From Ferruginibacter sp. (GTDB lineage: Bacteria; Bacteroidota; Bacteroidia; Chitinophagales; Chitinophagaceae), in NCBI GenBank assembly GCA_030831945.1, contig JAURKC010000035.1, forward strand, positions 1 to 64,000: 64,000 bases of DNA, written 5' to 3'. Position numbers and translations under genes: made by a program. This document shows positions 37,456-45,929 of the stretch, one piece after another. The notes beneath the pieces are model-generated. The model did no database searches. It worked only from the letters and a program-made list of their open reading frames with translations, and was not told the origin of the DNA. Positions within the stretch are counted from its first letter, which is position 1, and each line of letters opens with the position of its first letter.

Positions 37456-38823
37456 TTAATGGTGATGGTGCTGTAATGCTGCCAATTCTTCTACAGTAAC
37501 CAGTTTCTCGTTCGGTTTAACTTGACTTTCAGCGTATTTGAATAAATTATCAGTGATCAATCGTCGATAACTTGCGTCCACTTGTTTTTCATCTTTCATC
37601 ATCTGATCAACATAGGTATCCAGCCAGCTAGTGTCGTCACCAATAATACTCATTTGGCTAAAATAGCGCATCACCTCAGCTTTCATAGAAGCTTTAAGTT
37701 CTTCTGGTTTTACCTGCAAATCGTTTTCCTTAATCAATTTATCGCTAATTAAGGTCCATTTTAACTGGTTGCAGAAGGTTGGATATTCTTCTTCTGCCTG
37801 TTGGGCAGTTTTACGCTGCTCACTGCCAGTTTGTAACCACCTCTTCAGAAATTCAGCAGGAAACTCCATTTTTGTATCATCCAATAAATAATGATAGAGT
37901 TGATCATGAAGCTGATTGCGACTTTGACTTTCCCAATATTGTTCAATTTCTTCTTTTAGTTTTTTCCTGAATTCCTCTTCAGTAGCCACTGCTGCACCAG
38001 GAAAAACCTCCTTAAAGAAAGCTTCATCTAATTCCCTTTTTTCTATTACTGCAATTTTAACAATAGTAAGTTGAAAGAACTTCTTTGCCGAAGCTTTGTC
38101 CTCCTTATCTAAACCAAGCTGTTGCAATACAATATCTAATTTATCCGCCTCTAATGCCTTCGAAAGTTGAATAACTAGTGTTTCCTCTTTCTTTTTGCCT
38201 TTGAGCTGTTTTTGGCTGGCAGATGAAAAATCTTTCAATAAAACGGAAACTTCTTTTTGGATCCCCGCCTCAACGATTGCACCTTCTTTTTCACATTCTG
38301 TAAATAGGATGGTTATTTCAGTTTCCTCCGTTTCGATTGTTTCCACTTCATTCACTTTTCCCCCTTTTGCTTGGATACCACTCACCTCTTCTTGTATCAT
38401 TTCATCGGTTACATTTACTTTATGCATCGTGATTTTTGCCTTTGCTAGAGGGGCAATTTCAAATGCAGGCTTAAGGCCTATTTCAAATCCAAACTCATAA
38501 TCATCTGGATTATTTACATCCATACTTCTTATATCCGCATCAAGCGCCAAAGGCTTAGCAAAAATTTCAGGCTTTTCAGTATCTAAATAAGTATATAATT
38601 CCTTTTCTACCGTTCTAAGTACTTCATCAGTGAAAATGGAAGGTCCGTACATCTTTTTTATCAAGCCTGCAGGAACCATCCCCTTTCTGAAACCAGGCAT
38701 ATTTACTGTCTTGCTATACTCTTTTAATTTTTTTTCAAAAGAAGGGAAATAATCCTCTTTAGTTACTTTAATAGTAATCTTGTCATTAAGTAGACCAATA
38801 TTGTCTCTTGCTACTGTTGCCAT
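37456..38823 (-). CDS. tig: Trigger factor with C-terminal His4 tail
   Basis: A 455-residue ribosome-associated chaperone and peptidyl-prolyl isomerase. The N-terminal ribosome-binding domain carries the signature MPGFRKGMVPAGLIKK (residues 43-58). The central FKBP-like domain is short and divergent, and the helical chaperone arms follow (from about residue 250). The protein ends in LAALQHHHH, a natural four-histidine tail that could bind a metal. The gene lies upstream of the two clpP genes on the same strand, the usual tig-clpP-clpX order. ATG at 38823. Confidence 0.92.
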   Translation of the reverse strand: MATVARDNIGLLNDKITIKVTKEDYFPSFEKKLKEYSKTVNMPGFRKGMVPAGLIKKMYGPSIFTDEVLRTVEKELYTYLDTEKPEIFAKPLALDADIRSMDVNNPDDYEFGFEIGLKPAFEIAPLAKAKITMHKVNVTDEMIQEEVSGIQAKGGKVNEVETIETEETEITILFTECEKEGAIVEAGIQKEVSVLLKDFSSASQKQLKGKKKEETLVIQLSKALEADKLDIVLQQLGLDKEDKASAKKFFQLTIVKIAVIEKRELDEAFFKEVFPGAAVATEEEFRKKLKEEIEQYWESQSRNQLHDQLYHYLLDDTKMEFPAEFLKRWLQTGSEQRKTAQQAEEEYPTFCNQLKWTLISDKLIKENDLQVKPEELKASMKAEVMRYFSQMSIIGDDTSWLDTYVDQMMKDEKQVDASYRRLITDNLFKYAESQVKPNEKLVTVEELAALQHHHH

Positions 38824-38855
38824 AATCGAGAAAAGTTGAAGTTTTTTAAATTTAA

Positions 38856-38926
38856 AAAGTTGATAAGGGAGCTAAAATAGTAAGCAAAATAGCTGCTCAC
38901 TTATCAACCACTCAACTTATCAACTT
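38856..38926. repeat. Inverted and direct repeat between tRNA-Leu and tig
   Basis: AAGTTGATAAG (about 38857-38867) is the inverse of CTTATCAACTT (38916-38926); CTTATCAAC also occurs at 38900. It lies just downstream of tRNA-Leu and upstream of tig on the minus strand, so it may help end the tRNA transcript. Confidence 0.4.
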
Positions 38927-38934
38927 AAAAATTG

Positions 38935-39016
38935 TCCGGATGATAGGGGTCGAACCTACATGGATTACTCCGCTAGATCCTAAGTCTAGTGCGTCTGCCA
39001 ATTTCGCCACATCCGG
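38935..39016 (-). tRNA. tRNA-Leu (anticodon UAG)
   Basis: The minus strand folds as a leucine tRNA. The acceptor stem is CCGGATG/CATCCGG, with discriminator A and no encoded CCA. The D arm holds TGGCAGA, and the anticodon arm CTAGA-CTTAGGA-TCTAG carries TAG. A long class II variable arm (about 13 bases) and the T arm (GTAGG-TTCGACC-CCTAT) complete it. It lies upstream of tig. Confidence 0.93.
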
Positions 39017-39178
39017 ATTTGGGGTGCAAAAGTAGGGAATTTCTATAAAAGATTAAAATAATTGGACTGCTCCTTCCTAATAAATCAATCTCATCCATTA
39101 TTGAATTGAAAGGTTATTGACCTATAAATGGAGATGCATTGTCAAGGTAAGGCTCCTAAACATGTGCTTTTCTTTTCG

Positions 39179-39186
39179 TAAATTCG
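39179..39186 (+). promoter_or_regulatory. -7 promoter box of rsh gene
   Basis: TAAATTCG (one base off TAnnTTTG) ends eight bases before the ATG at 39195 and supports that start over the longer 39117 frame. Confidence 0.4.
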
Positions 39187-39194
39187 TCTCATTG

Positions 39195-41423
39195 ATGGAA
39201 CTAACCACTGCGATACCAAAATATAACCTGACAGATGCCGAGGAGAAAAAAGAAATACTCCGGCATTACCGTGGATTATTAAGGGAATTGAAGCCAAAGC
39301 TAAAACCTGGTGATAAAGAACTACTGAGAACAGCATTTGAAATGGCGGTAAATGCCCACAAAACAATGCGCAGAAAAAGTGGTGAGCCTTATATTCTTCA
39401 TCCATTATCAGTAGCTAAAATTTGCGTAGAAGAAATTGGTCTAGGTATTAGAAGTACTATTTGTGCACTACTTCATGATACAATAGAGGATACCGATATT
39501 ACTCTTGAAGATGTACAGGATGAATTTGGAACGGAGATTGCAAAAATTGTAGACGGACTTACCAAGATAAGTACCGTTATAGATACCAATACCAGCAAAC
39601 AAGCAGAGAATTTTAAAAAGATATTACTCACGCTGACCGATGACCCAAGGGTGATTTTGATAAAGCTTGCTGACCGTCTGCACAATATGCGCACGCTCGA
39701 CAGCATGAAGCAAGAGAAGCAATTAAAAGTTAGTAGTGAAACGGTTTATGTATATGCTCCACTAGCTCACCGCATGGGTCTTTATGCTATCAAAACTGAA
39801 ATGGAAGATCTTTCCATGAAGTACCTTGAGCCTGACACCTATCGTAATATTGCTCAAAAATTAAGTGAGACAAAAAGAGAACGTTCCCGATTTATCAATG
39901 ACTTTATTAGACCACTAAAAGAAAAACTAGAAAAGGCAGATTTCCATTTCGAAATTTATGGTAGGCCCAAAAGCATTCATTCTATTTCCAACAAAATGAA
40001 AAAGAAGGGAGTGAGTTTTGAAGAAGTATATGACTTGTTTGCTATCCGAATTATTGTTGATTCTTCTGACGAAAATGAAAAAGGAGATTGCTGGAAAGTA
40101 TATAGCATTATAACCGATGAGTACAATCCTTCACCAGAAAGACTAAGAGACTGGCTAAGCAATCCAAAAAGTAATGGATATGAGGCACTACACACCACTG
40201 TGATGGGGCCACAAGGAAAATGGGTAGAAGTTCAAATTCGTACCAAGCGTATGAATGAAATTGCAGAAAAAGGTTTAGCTGCCCACTGGAAATATAAAGA
40301 AGATACCGCCGATGAAAGTCGCTTTGATAAATGGTTTAGCCAAATTAGAGAAGCACTCGGAAATCAAGATGCTAATTCCATCGATTTTTTACAGGATTTT
40401 AAAACCTCTTTTCTTGCAGAAGAGATTTACGTATACACCCCCAAAGGAGATGTAAAAATGCTTCCAATCGGCGCTTCCGCGCTCGACTTTGCATTTAATG
40501 TTCATACAGTAGTTGGTAGCAGATGTATCGGCGCAAAAGTAAATCATAAGTTAGTGCCCATCGGCTATAAACTAAGAAGTGGTGACCAGATAGAAATCAT
40601 TACGAGTGCCAAACAAAAGCCCCATCAAGAATGGTTAAACATGGTGGTGACTAGTAAGGCAAAACAAAAAATCAAAGATACCCTCAAAGAAGAAAAAAGA
40701 AAAATTGCTGAGGAGGGTAAATATATTTTACAGAAAAAATTAGAAGCAATCGGTGGAGTAATGACCCAGCATAATATAGAAGAGTTAGCTACTTTTTATA
40801 AATTAAATTCTTCTCTTGATCTGCTCTATGAAATTGCTATTAAAAAAATTGATCTTAAAGAAATAAAAGAATTTACGGCTTCTGGAGATCGATTATTTCC
40901 CCCTAAACCCATTAAGGTTGAATCGGATGAAACGGAAATAAATGCCAAAAGCTTTACTAAAAAAGATACTGAACTAATTATATTTGGGGAGAGCAGTGAT
41001 CGAATCATGTATACCTTGGCCAACTGCTGTAAACCAATACCAGGTGATGATGTATTTGGATTTATTACAGCTGGCGAAGGGCTTAAAATACACCGTACCA
41101 ATTGCCCCAATGCAGCCCGATTGATGTCGAATTATGGACACCGAGTGGTAAAAACTAAATGGGCAAAAAATAAGGAAATATCTTTCCTTACCGGATTAAA
41201 AATCATTGGATTGGATGATGTTGGAGTAATCCATAAAATCACCAACTTAATCAGTGGAGAGATGAAGTTCAACATTTCTGCCATGACAATGGAAGCTAAA
41301 GAAGGACTTTTTACTGGTAACTTTAAAATATTTGTTCATGACAAGGAGGAGCTGGATGAACTATGCAACCGGCTCTTGATGCTAGAAGGTATTGAAAAAG
41401 TAGACCGCTATGATACAGAATAA
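39195..41423 (+). CDS. Bifunctional (p)ppGpp synthetase/hydrolase, RelA/SpoT (Rsh)
   Basis: A 742-residue long Rsh enzyme that makes and degrades (p)ppGpp in the stringent response. Order: HD hydrolase domain with HPLSVAKI and LLHDTIEDTDI (metal ligands present, so likely active), synthetase domain with NGYEALHTTVMGPQG and WVEVQIRTKRM, TGS domain (VYTPKGDVKMLPIGASALD), a helical and zinc-finger region (NCCKPIPGDDVFGFI) and C-terminal ACT domain (GLDDVGVIHKITNLISGE). The ATG at 39195 (MELTTAIPKY) is preferred over the upstream TTG-type extension because a promoter box lies over it. A 49-residue gene follows. Confidence 0.95.
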   Translation: MELTTAIPKYNLTDAEEKKEILRHYRGLLRELKPKLKPGDKELLRTAFEMAVNAHKTMRRKSGEPYILHPLSVAKICVEEIGLGIRSTICALLHDTIEDTDITLEDVQDEFGTEIAKIVDGLTKISTVIDTNTSKQAENFKKILLTLTDDPRVILIKLADRLHNMRTLDSMKQEKQLKVSSETVYVYAPLAHRMGLYAIKTEMEDLSMKYLEPDTYRNIAQKLSETKRERSRFINDFIRPLKEKLEKADFHFEIYGRPKSIHSISNKMKKKGVSFEEVYDLFAIRIIVDSSDENEKGDCWKVYSIITDEYNPSPERLRDWLSNPKSNGYEALHTTVMGPQGKWVEVQIRTKRMNEIAEKGLAAHWKYKEDTADESRFDKWFSQIREALGNQDANSIDFLQDFKTSFLAEEIYVYTPKGDVKMLPIGASALDFAFNVHTVVGSRCIGAKVNHKLVPIGYKLRSGDQIEIITSAKQKPHQEWLNMVVTSKAKQKIKDTLKEEKRKIAEEGKYILQKKLEAIGGVMTQHNIEELATFYKLNSSLDLLYEIAIKKIDLKEIKEFTASGDRLFPPKPIKVESDETEINAKSFTKKDTELIIFGESSDRIMYTLANCCKPIPGDDVFGFITAGEGLKIHRTNCPNAARLMSNYGHRVVKTKWAKNKEISFLTGLKIIGLDDVGVIHKITNLISGEMKFNISAMTMEAKEGLFTGNFKIFVHDKEELDELCNRLLMLEGIEKVDRYDTE

Positions 41424-41459
41424 ATACGTCCTTTCAATTTAAACTTACAACATAATATT

Positions 41460-41609
41460 ATGCATGAATTAGTTACAAAAATCGCTGAGGAAGCAGGCAT
41501 CAGTACCGAACAAGCAAACACCGCTTTGGAAACTGTAAAGGCTTATGTGATAGAAAAATTTCCTATGATGTCTGGTGCAGTAGACAACCTTTTTGGTAGT
41601 GCTGAATAG
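41460..41609 (+). CDS. 49-residue helical protein, function unknown
   Basis: A short gene of 49 residues 36 bases after the rsh stop, on the same strand. The sequence begins MHELVTKIAEEAGISTEQAN and continues as two amphipathic helices, ending PMMSGAVDNLFGSAE. It resembles the small helical proteins of the DUF2267/DUF2780 kind that are common in Bacteroidota, but I am not certain of the family. Codon use and the even hydrophobic spacing argue for a real gene. It probably shares a transcript with rsh. No cysteines or membrane segment are present. Confidence 0.65.
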   Translation: MHELVTKIAEEAGISTEQANTALETVKAYVIEKFPMMSGAVDNLFGSAE

Positions 41610-41639
41610 ATTGATTTTTTATTAAGCGTCTTTTTCTGG

Positions 41640-42590
41640 TTATGGAATTTCAACCGTTAAATAGGGGGCTGCCTTATTGAAAATATCTTCAGTAATGGTC
41701 ATAATTTTTTTTATATCAGCTACTGTAGAAAAATTGCCATGCTGTGTTCGATATCGAATAATTGCATTACTAGTTGCATAACGTAGATAAGGGTGCGTTT
41801 TCATCAAATCTATGTCAGCTGTATTGATATTGATTTTTGTAATTGATAAGCTGACAATTTTTAATTGTGATTTTATTTTTTGAAAAGTAGAATCGGGTAA
41901 TCCAAAGGTTTCACCCACTTGCTCAACACTATAAAACCCTCCAAGCTTCTCTCTGAAATGAATTATACGCTGGGATAGTTTGCTACCAATACCATTTAAA
42001 GAAATTAGCGCAGAAGTATCTGCCATATTGATATCAATAGGTGAAATTGACTGAGCGACAAGGAGTGGCTTTTTCCTAAACTCATTACCCTCTGAAATTT
42101 GGCTTGCTTGAAGATGCTTAATTTGTACAAAAGGCAGTAAGCGTTTTACCTCATTAGGATGAAGCCCCCAAACTTTTGCAATATCATCGCTTTTATAAAA
42201 CCTTCCTCCTTTAGCTAAAAAACGGTGAATAGTAGTTATCGTTTTTTCTCGAAAACCTAATTTTTTCAATTCCTCTCCGCTAGCAGTATTGGGATCAAAA
42301 TAAAACAACTCCCCTTTTTCTTGCTGATGAATAGATGGCGAGTAAACTGATTCTTCCTGTTTTCTAGTTGCGCCCAAACGCTGAAATTGTTTTGTGCTGT
42401 CATATTCCTTTATTGAAAGAGCGGCAATCTCCTTTTCAAAAACCTTAGTATCGGTTGGGTGGGACTTTATAAAAAAGGGATAAAAAAAAGGAATACCCAT
42501 AAAGAAACCAATGAGTAAAATCAACACAATAATACCCGTTCTTTCCTTCTTGCTAAAACTCAAATAATCAGCAATAAAATGTTTCCACAT
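41640..42590 (-). CDS. Membrane-anchored helix-hairpin-helix protein (ComEA-like repeats)
   Basis: A 316-residue protein. One membrane segment (residues 18-38, IIVLILLIGFFMGIPFFYPF) is followed by a polar linker. Three HhH units of the ComEA type come next: FDPNTASGEELKKLGF, INMADTSALISLNGIGSKLS and ININTADIDLMKTHPYLRYA. HhH repeats bind DNA backbone without sequence preference. A role in DNA uptake is possible, since a ComM-like gene also lies in the window, but the location (extracytoplasmic or cytosolic) is unclear. The frame reaches a TTG at 42599; ATG at 42590 is the likelier start. Confidence 0.82.
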   Translation of the reverse strand: MWKHFIADYLSFSKKERTGIIVLILLIGFFMGIPFFYPFFIKSHPTDTKVFEKEIAALSIKEYDSTKQFQRLGATRKQEESVYSPSIHQQEKGELFYFDPNTASGEELKKLGFREKTITTIHRFLAKGGRFYKSDDIAKVWGLHPNEVKRLLPFVQIKHLQASQISEGNEFRKKPLLVAQSISPIDINMADTSALISLNGIGSKLSQRIIHFREKLGGFYSVEQVGETFGLPDSTFQKIKSQLKIVSLSITKININTADIDLMKTHPYLRYATSNAIIRYRTQHGNFSTVADIKKIMTITEDIFNKAAPYLTVEIP

Positions 42591-42653
42591 AATTAACAAG
42601 ATGAGTTACCAAATTAATAACTATCCTTTGCAATTACAATATGATTCAAAAAA

Positions 42654-43433
42654 TTAATCGAAAGAAAGTTGCATGCCATCATAGGCAAGTTCTATACCAG
42701 TGGGAAGCTCTTTATTTATTTCTTGTTGTTTGCCCAACTGGTGACTAATATGGGTAAAATAGGCCTGGGAAACATTTAGTTCTTGAACAAGCGCTGTGGC
42801 TTCATCCAAAGTAAAATGCGAGAGATGTTTTTTATGTCGCAATGCATTTAAAACTAGTGTTTTACTCCCTTTTATTTTTTCCTTCTCCGCTTCTTCCATT
42901 CTATTAGCATCCGTAATATAGGTAAAGTCGCCAAAGCGAAATCCCAAAACAGGCATATGTAAATGCCAAACTAAAATGGGTATTACTGGAATATCACCAA
43001 TCAAAAAGGGACTAAGGCTAATGGTATTTAAATTTACCTCAGGAATTCCTGGATACTTTTTATCTGTAAAAATATAATAGAATTCACGCTTCAATGATTC
43101 CTGAGTTAGCTCATTGGCGAATATTTCCATAGGATTACCAGAAAGAAAAGTAAAAGCCTTTACATCATCTAAGCCGGCAATATGATCTTTATGAGGATGC
43201 GTATATAAAACTGCATCTAATTTTTTCACTTGTTCTCGCAACATCTGATACCTGAAATCTGGTGTAGTATCTACTACAAAAGAAGTAGTGGAACTTTCAA
43301 CTAAAATACTACTTCGTAAACGCTTATCCTTTGCGTCAGCTGATACACAAACTTTGCAGTCGCAGGCTACCATAGGAACCCCGCTACTGGTTCCAGTTCC
43401 TAAGAATGTTATCTTTAATGGAGGGCATTGCAC
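42654..43433 (-). CDS. MBL-fold metallo-hydrolase (PhnP-like)
   Basis: A 259-residue metallo-beta-lactamase-fold hydrolase. It starts with a GTGTSSGVPMVACDCKVC motif, seen in PhnP and related phosphodiesterases. The metal site is YTHPHKDHIAGLDD (HxHxDH), with further ligands in TDANRM and SHFTLDEA. Such enzymes cleave phosphodiester or thioester bonds; the substrate is not readable. The start is a GTG at 43433, supported by a -7 box that ends four bases before it. It is cytosolic, and no signal peptide is visible. It stands 64 bases upstream of the HhH gene on the same strand. Confidence 0.85.
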   Translation of the reverse strand: MQCPPLKITFLGTGTSSGVPMVACDCKVCVSADAKDKRLRSSILVESSTTSFVVDTTPDFRYQMLREQVKKLDAVLYTHPHKDHIAGLDDVKAFTFLSGNPMEIFANELTQESLKREFYYIFTDKKYPGIPEVNLNTISLSPFLIGDIPVIPILVWHLHMPVLGFRFGDFTYITDANRMEEAEKEKIKGSKTLVLNALRHKKHLSHFTLDEATALVQELNVSQAYFTHISHQLGKQQEINKELPTGIELAYDGMQLSFD

Positions 43434-43437
43434 TATC

Positions 43438-43445
43438 CAAAATTA
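43438..43445 (-). promoter_or_regulatory. -7 promoter box of MBL hydrolase gene
   Basis: On the minus strand TAATTTTG ends four bases before the GTG at 43433, the same distance as before terC, copA and tsaE, and so favours GTG as the true start. Confidence 0.5.
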
Positions 43446-43563
43446 ATGATTTGAAAATAAGGAATCTGAAAAAATAAGTAAGTCTAGTAAACAGCCAAGC
43501 TTCCATCACTAGAAACAGCTTTATTTGCGGTAAAATCAAATTAGCAAATGGAGAGAAATCAGG

Positions 43564-43833
43564 TTATTTTTCCTGCACAAGGCTCATCACCTCGTCATAC
43601 ATTTTTTGACTCTCAAGGGTAAGAGAATCAAAATGGATATCTAATTGGGGCATCAGATCAATTAACGTATTAATCCTTCCTTCGGTTTGTAAAAATTTAT
43701 TTAATACCACCACTCTTTTTTCCTGTAAAATACAATAGCCACTTTGGAAATTTCCGCGTTCATATCTAATGACATATTTGCACTCTTCGGCAACTTTTTC
43801 TATTTTGTCTAGTATGTTCTGTGTGTATTTCAT
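43564..43833 (-). CDS. Small conserved-looking protein of unknown function
   Basis: An 89-residue protein with mixed helix and strand character (YVIRYERGNFQSGYCILQ, then KRVVVLNKFLQ) and a C-terminal helix (DSLTLESQKMYDEVMSLVQ). It has two cysteines and no membrane segment. Similar-sized proteins occur next to the MBL and porX genes in relatives, which I recall only loosely. It is on the same strand as porX and the MBL gene, but separated by more than 100 bases on both sides. No function can be given. ATG at 43833. Confidence 0.6.
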   Translation of the reverse strand: MKYTQNILDKIEKVAEECKYVIRYERGNFQSGYCILQEKRVVVLNKFLQTEGRINTLIDLMPQLDIHFDSLTLESQKMYDEVMSLVQEK

Positions 43834-44062
43834 GACCTCAATACCTGGAATTCTTTTTTAATATTCAATAACTAGTGCAACTTCCTATTTATGCCTAACA
43901 ATAAAAAATAACTTTTTCAACAATCGTTGATAAATAAAACAGGTCAATTTGTTGAAATATGGAATTAAGCAGTTTGCAATTAAAATATTGGTTTTACCCT
44001 TAAGCAAAGTAAACCCGATTGAAGGTCTAAAATGAAGGATTGATAAGGCTTTGAGGGCTAAA

Positions 44063-45613
44063 TTATTTATTCGTCATCCGTATGATTGGAACAATCATTT
44101 CTTCCAAACTTATACCCCCATGCTGGAAAGTATTTTTATAATAATTAACAAAATGATTGTAATTATTAGGATAACAAAGAAAAAGATCCCCCTTGGCAAA
44201 AATAAAAGAGGAATTAATGGTAGGCGTTGGTAAACCAGCTTCTTTGGGATTTTTAAAAGCTAACACTTCTTTGGGCTCATAATCCAAATTTCTCCCGTGT
44301 TTATAGCGAAGATTAGCAGTAGTTTGTTTATCGCCTATCACTTTCGCAGGAGATTTTACCCGCACACTTCCGTGATCGGTTCCTATAATTAGGGTTACTT
44401 TTTTGTCAGCAATTTTCTTTAAAGCTTGATGAAGTGGGGAATGCTCAAACCAACTTTGAGTGATGCTCCGATAACTAATTTCGTCACTTGCTAACTCTTT
44501 CAGCACTTCCATTTCTGTTCTGGCATGGCTCAGCATGTCAACAAAATTATAGACAATCACATTGATATCATTGTCCAATAAATTGTGCATGTTGTCTACC
44601 AACTTCTGCCCATCTTGATGGTTAGTAATTTTAGTGTACGAATATTTAGCCTCCCCTTTTCCTAGTCGCTTTAACTGTGCTTTAAAAAAATCTTCTTCAT
44701 GCAAATTTTTTCCACCTTCTTCTTCGTCATTTTTCCATTGAGTAGGGAATTTTTTTTCAATTTCTATTGGCAACATTCCGGCAAAAATCGCATTACGCGC
44801 ATACTGAGTAGCGGTGGGCAATATGCTATAAAAAGTTTCCTCCTCGTGAATACGAAAACTCTCTGCTAATGTTGGCTGTATGATTTTCCACTGGTCAAAA
44901 CGAAGGTTGTCGATTAATACAAAAAACAGTGGCGTACCCTTTTCAAGATGGGGTAAAACTTTGTACTGCATTAGAGTATGGCTCATGATAGGCGCGTCCG
45001 CTATTTCATTACCAACCCAACTAGAAAAGTTTTTAGAAACAAACTTAAAAAACTCCGTGTTGGCTTCCGTCTTTTGCGTTTGAAATACCTCCTGCAGTTC
45101 GGGACTATCACTTTTTTTCATCTCCAGTTCCCAATAAACTAATTTTTTATACACTTCCATCCACTCATTATAATTTGGATTACTATTGAGTGCCATAAAC
45201 AAATTACGAAATTGCTCGCGGTAGGCTGAAGTAGTTTTTTCAGCAACTAATCTTTTATTATCAATTAGTTTTTTTAAACTTAGCCAAACCTGATTAGGAT
45301 TTACCGGCTTAATTAAATAGTCACTGATTTGAGAACCAATGGCCTCATTCATCAGATTTTCTGCCTCGTTTTTTGTTATTAGTACTACGGGTAAATTACT
45401 GTTAAATTGCTTCATCTCTTGTAGCGTCTGCAGGCCTGATATACCCGGCATACTCTCATCCATTAACACTACGTCTACTATATTATTTTTTATATATTCT
45501 ACCGCATCATAACCATTCGTTTTGGTATGTACCTGATACCCCTTATTTTCTAAAAATAATATCTGTGAGGTTAGATTTTCAATCTCGTCATCTACCCAAA
45601 GTATAACTGACAT
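44063..45613 (-). CDS. porX: PorX-type response regulator with PglZ domain
   Basis: A 516-residue two-part protein. The receiver domain (residues 1-120) has D8, D9, the phospho-acceptor D52 (VVLMDESMPG), T80 and K102. A linker follows, and then a PglZ/alkaline-phosphatase-like domain (about residues 210-516; GTPLFFVLIDNLRFDQWK and LIIGTDHGSVRVK). PorX regulates the type IX secretion system in Porphyromonas with the PorY kinase; its C-terminal domain is a metal-dependent phosphodiesterase in characterised relatives. PorY is not in the window. It is the likely switch for gliding or T9SS cargo export. ATG at 45613. Confidence 0.93.
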   Translation of the reverse strand: MSVILWVDDEIENLTSQILFLENKGYQVHTKTNGYDAVEYIKNNIVDVVLMDESMPGISGLQTLQEMKQFNSNLPVVLITKNEAENLMNEAIGSQISDYLIKPVNPNQVWLSLKKLIDNKRLVAEKTTSAYREQFRNLFMALNSNPNYNEWMEVYKKLVYWELEMKKSDSPELQEVFQTQKTEANTEFFKFVSKNFSSWVGNEIADAPIMSHTLMQYKVLPHLEKGTPLFFVLIDNLRFDQWKIIQPTLAESFRIHEEETFYSILPTATQYARNAIFAGMLPIEIEKKFPTQWKNDEEEGGKNLHEEDFFKAQLKRLGKGEAKYSYTKITNHQDGQKLVDNMHNLLDNDINVIVYNFVDMLSHARTEMEVLKELASDEISYRSITQSWFEHSPLHQALKKIADKKVTLIIGTDHGSVRVKSPAKVIGDKQTTANLRYKHGRNLDYEPKEVLAFKNPKEAGLPTPTINSSFIFAKGDLFLCYPNNYNHFVNYYKNTFQHGGISLEEMIVPIIRMTNK

Positions 45614-45848
45614 ACTTATTTAATTAATTTTTTGTTGAAAGGCTTACTTCTTTCTGGACCTGCTTTTTTATAAAATTTTAAATCCTATCCAGAGAATTCA
45701 ATACTAGCGGTAAAGCTAACTTTAAACTAACAATTTTGAAAGTATAATAACCATATTCATCGAAGCCCCCTATCCCTCTATAGTTTATATACAACCCTGA
45801 TAGATTACACAAATTTAATTTTTTAATGTTATGCTTGTCAGCTTTATT
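45614..45848. other. Gene-free stretch between divergent porX and HD genes
   Basis: No gene, RNA or repeat is seen here. It should contain the porX promoter on the minus strand, but I see no clear TAnnTTTG box for it; the HD gene's box follows at 45849. Confidence 0.5.
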
Positions 45849-45856
45849 TAGCTTTG
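45849..45856 (+). promoter_or_regulatory. -7 promoter box of HD-domain gene
   Basis: TAGCTTTG matches TAnnTTTG and lies 73 bases before the ATG at 45930, implying a leader of about 70 bases. Confidence 0.4.
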
Positions 45857-45929
45857 TGCTTCTTTTAACAAAAAAGGAATTAGATTGAAGTCACAATCGT
45901 TTATCAAAATTGAAAAGAAGTAAAATACA

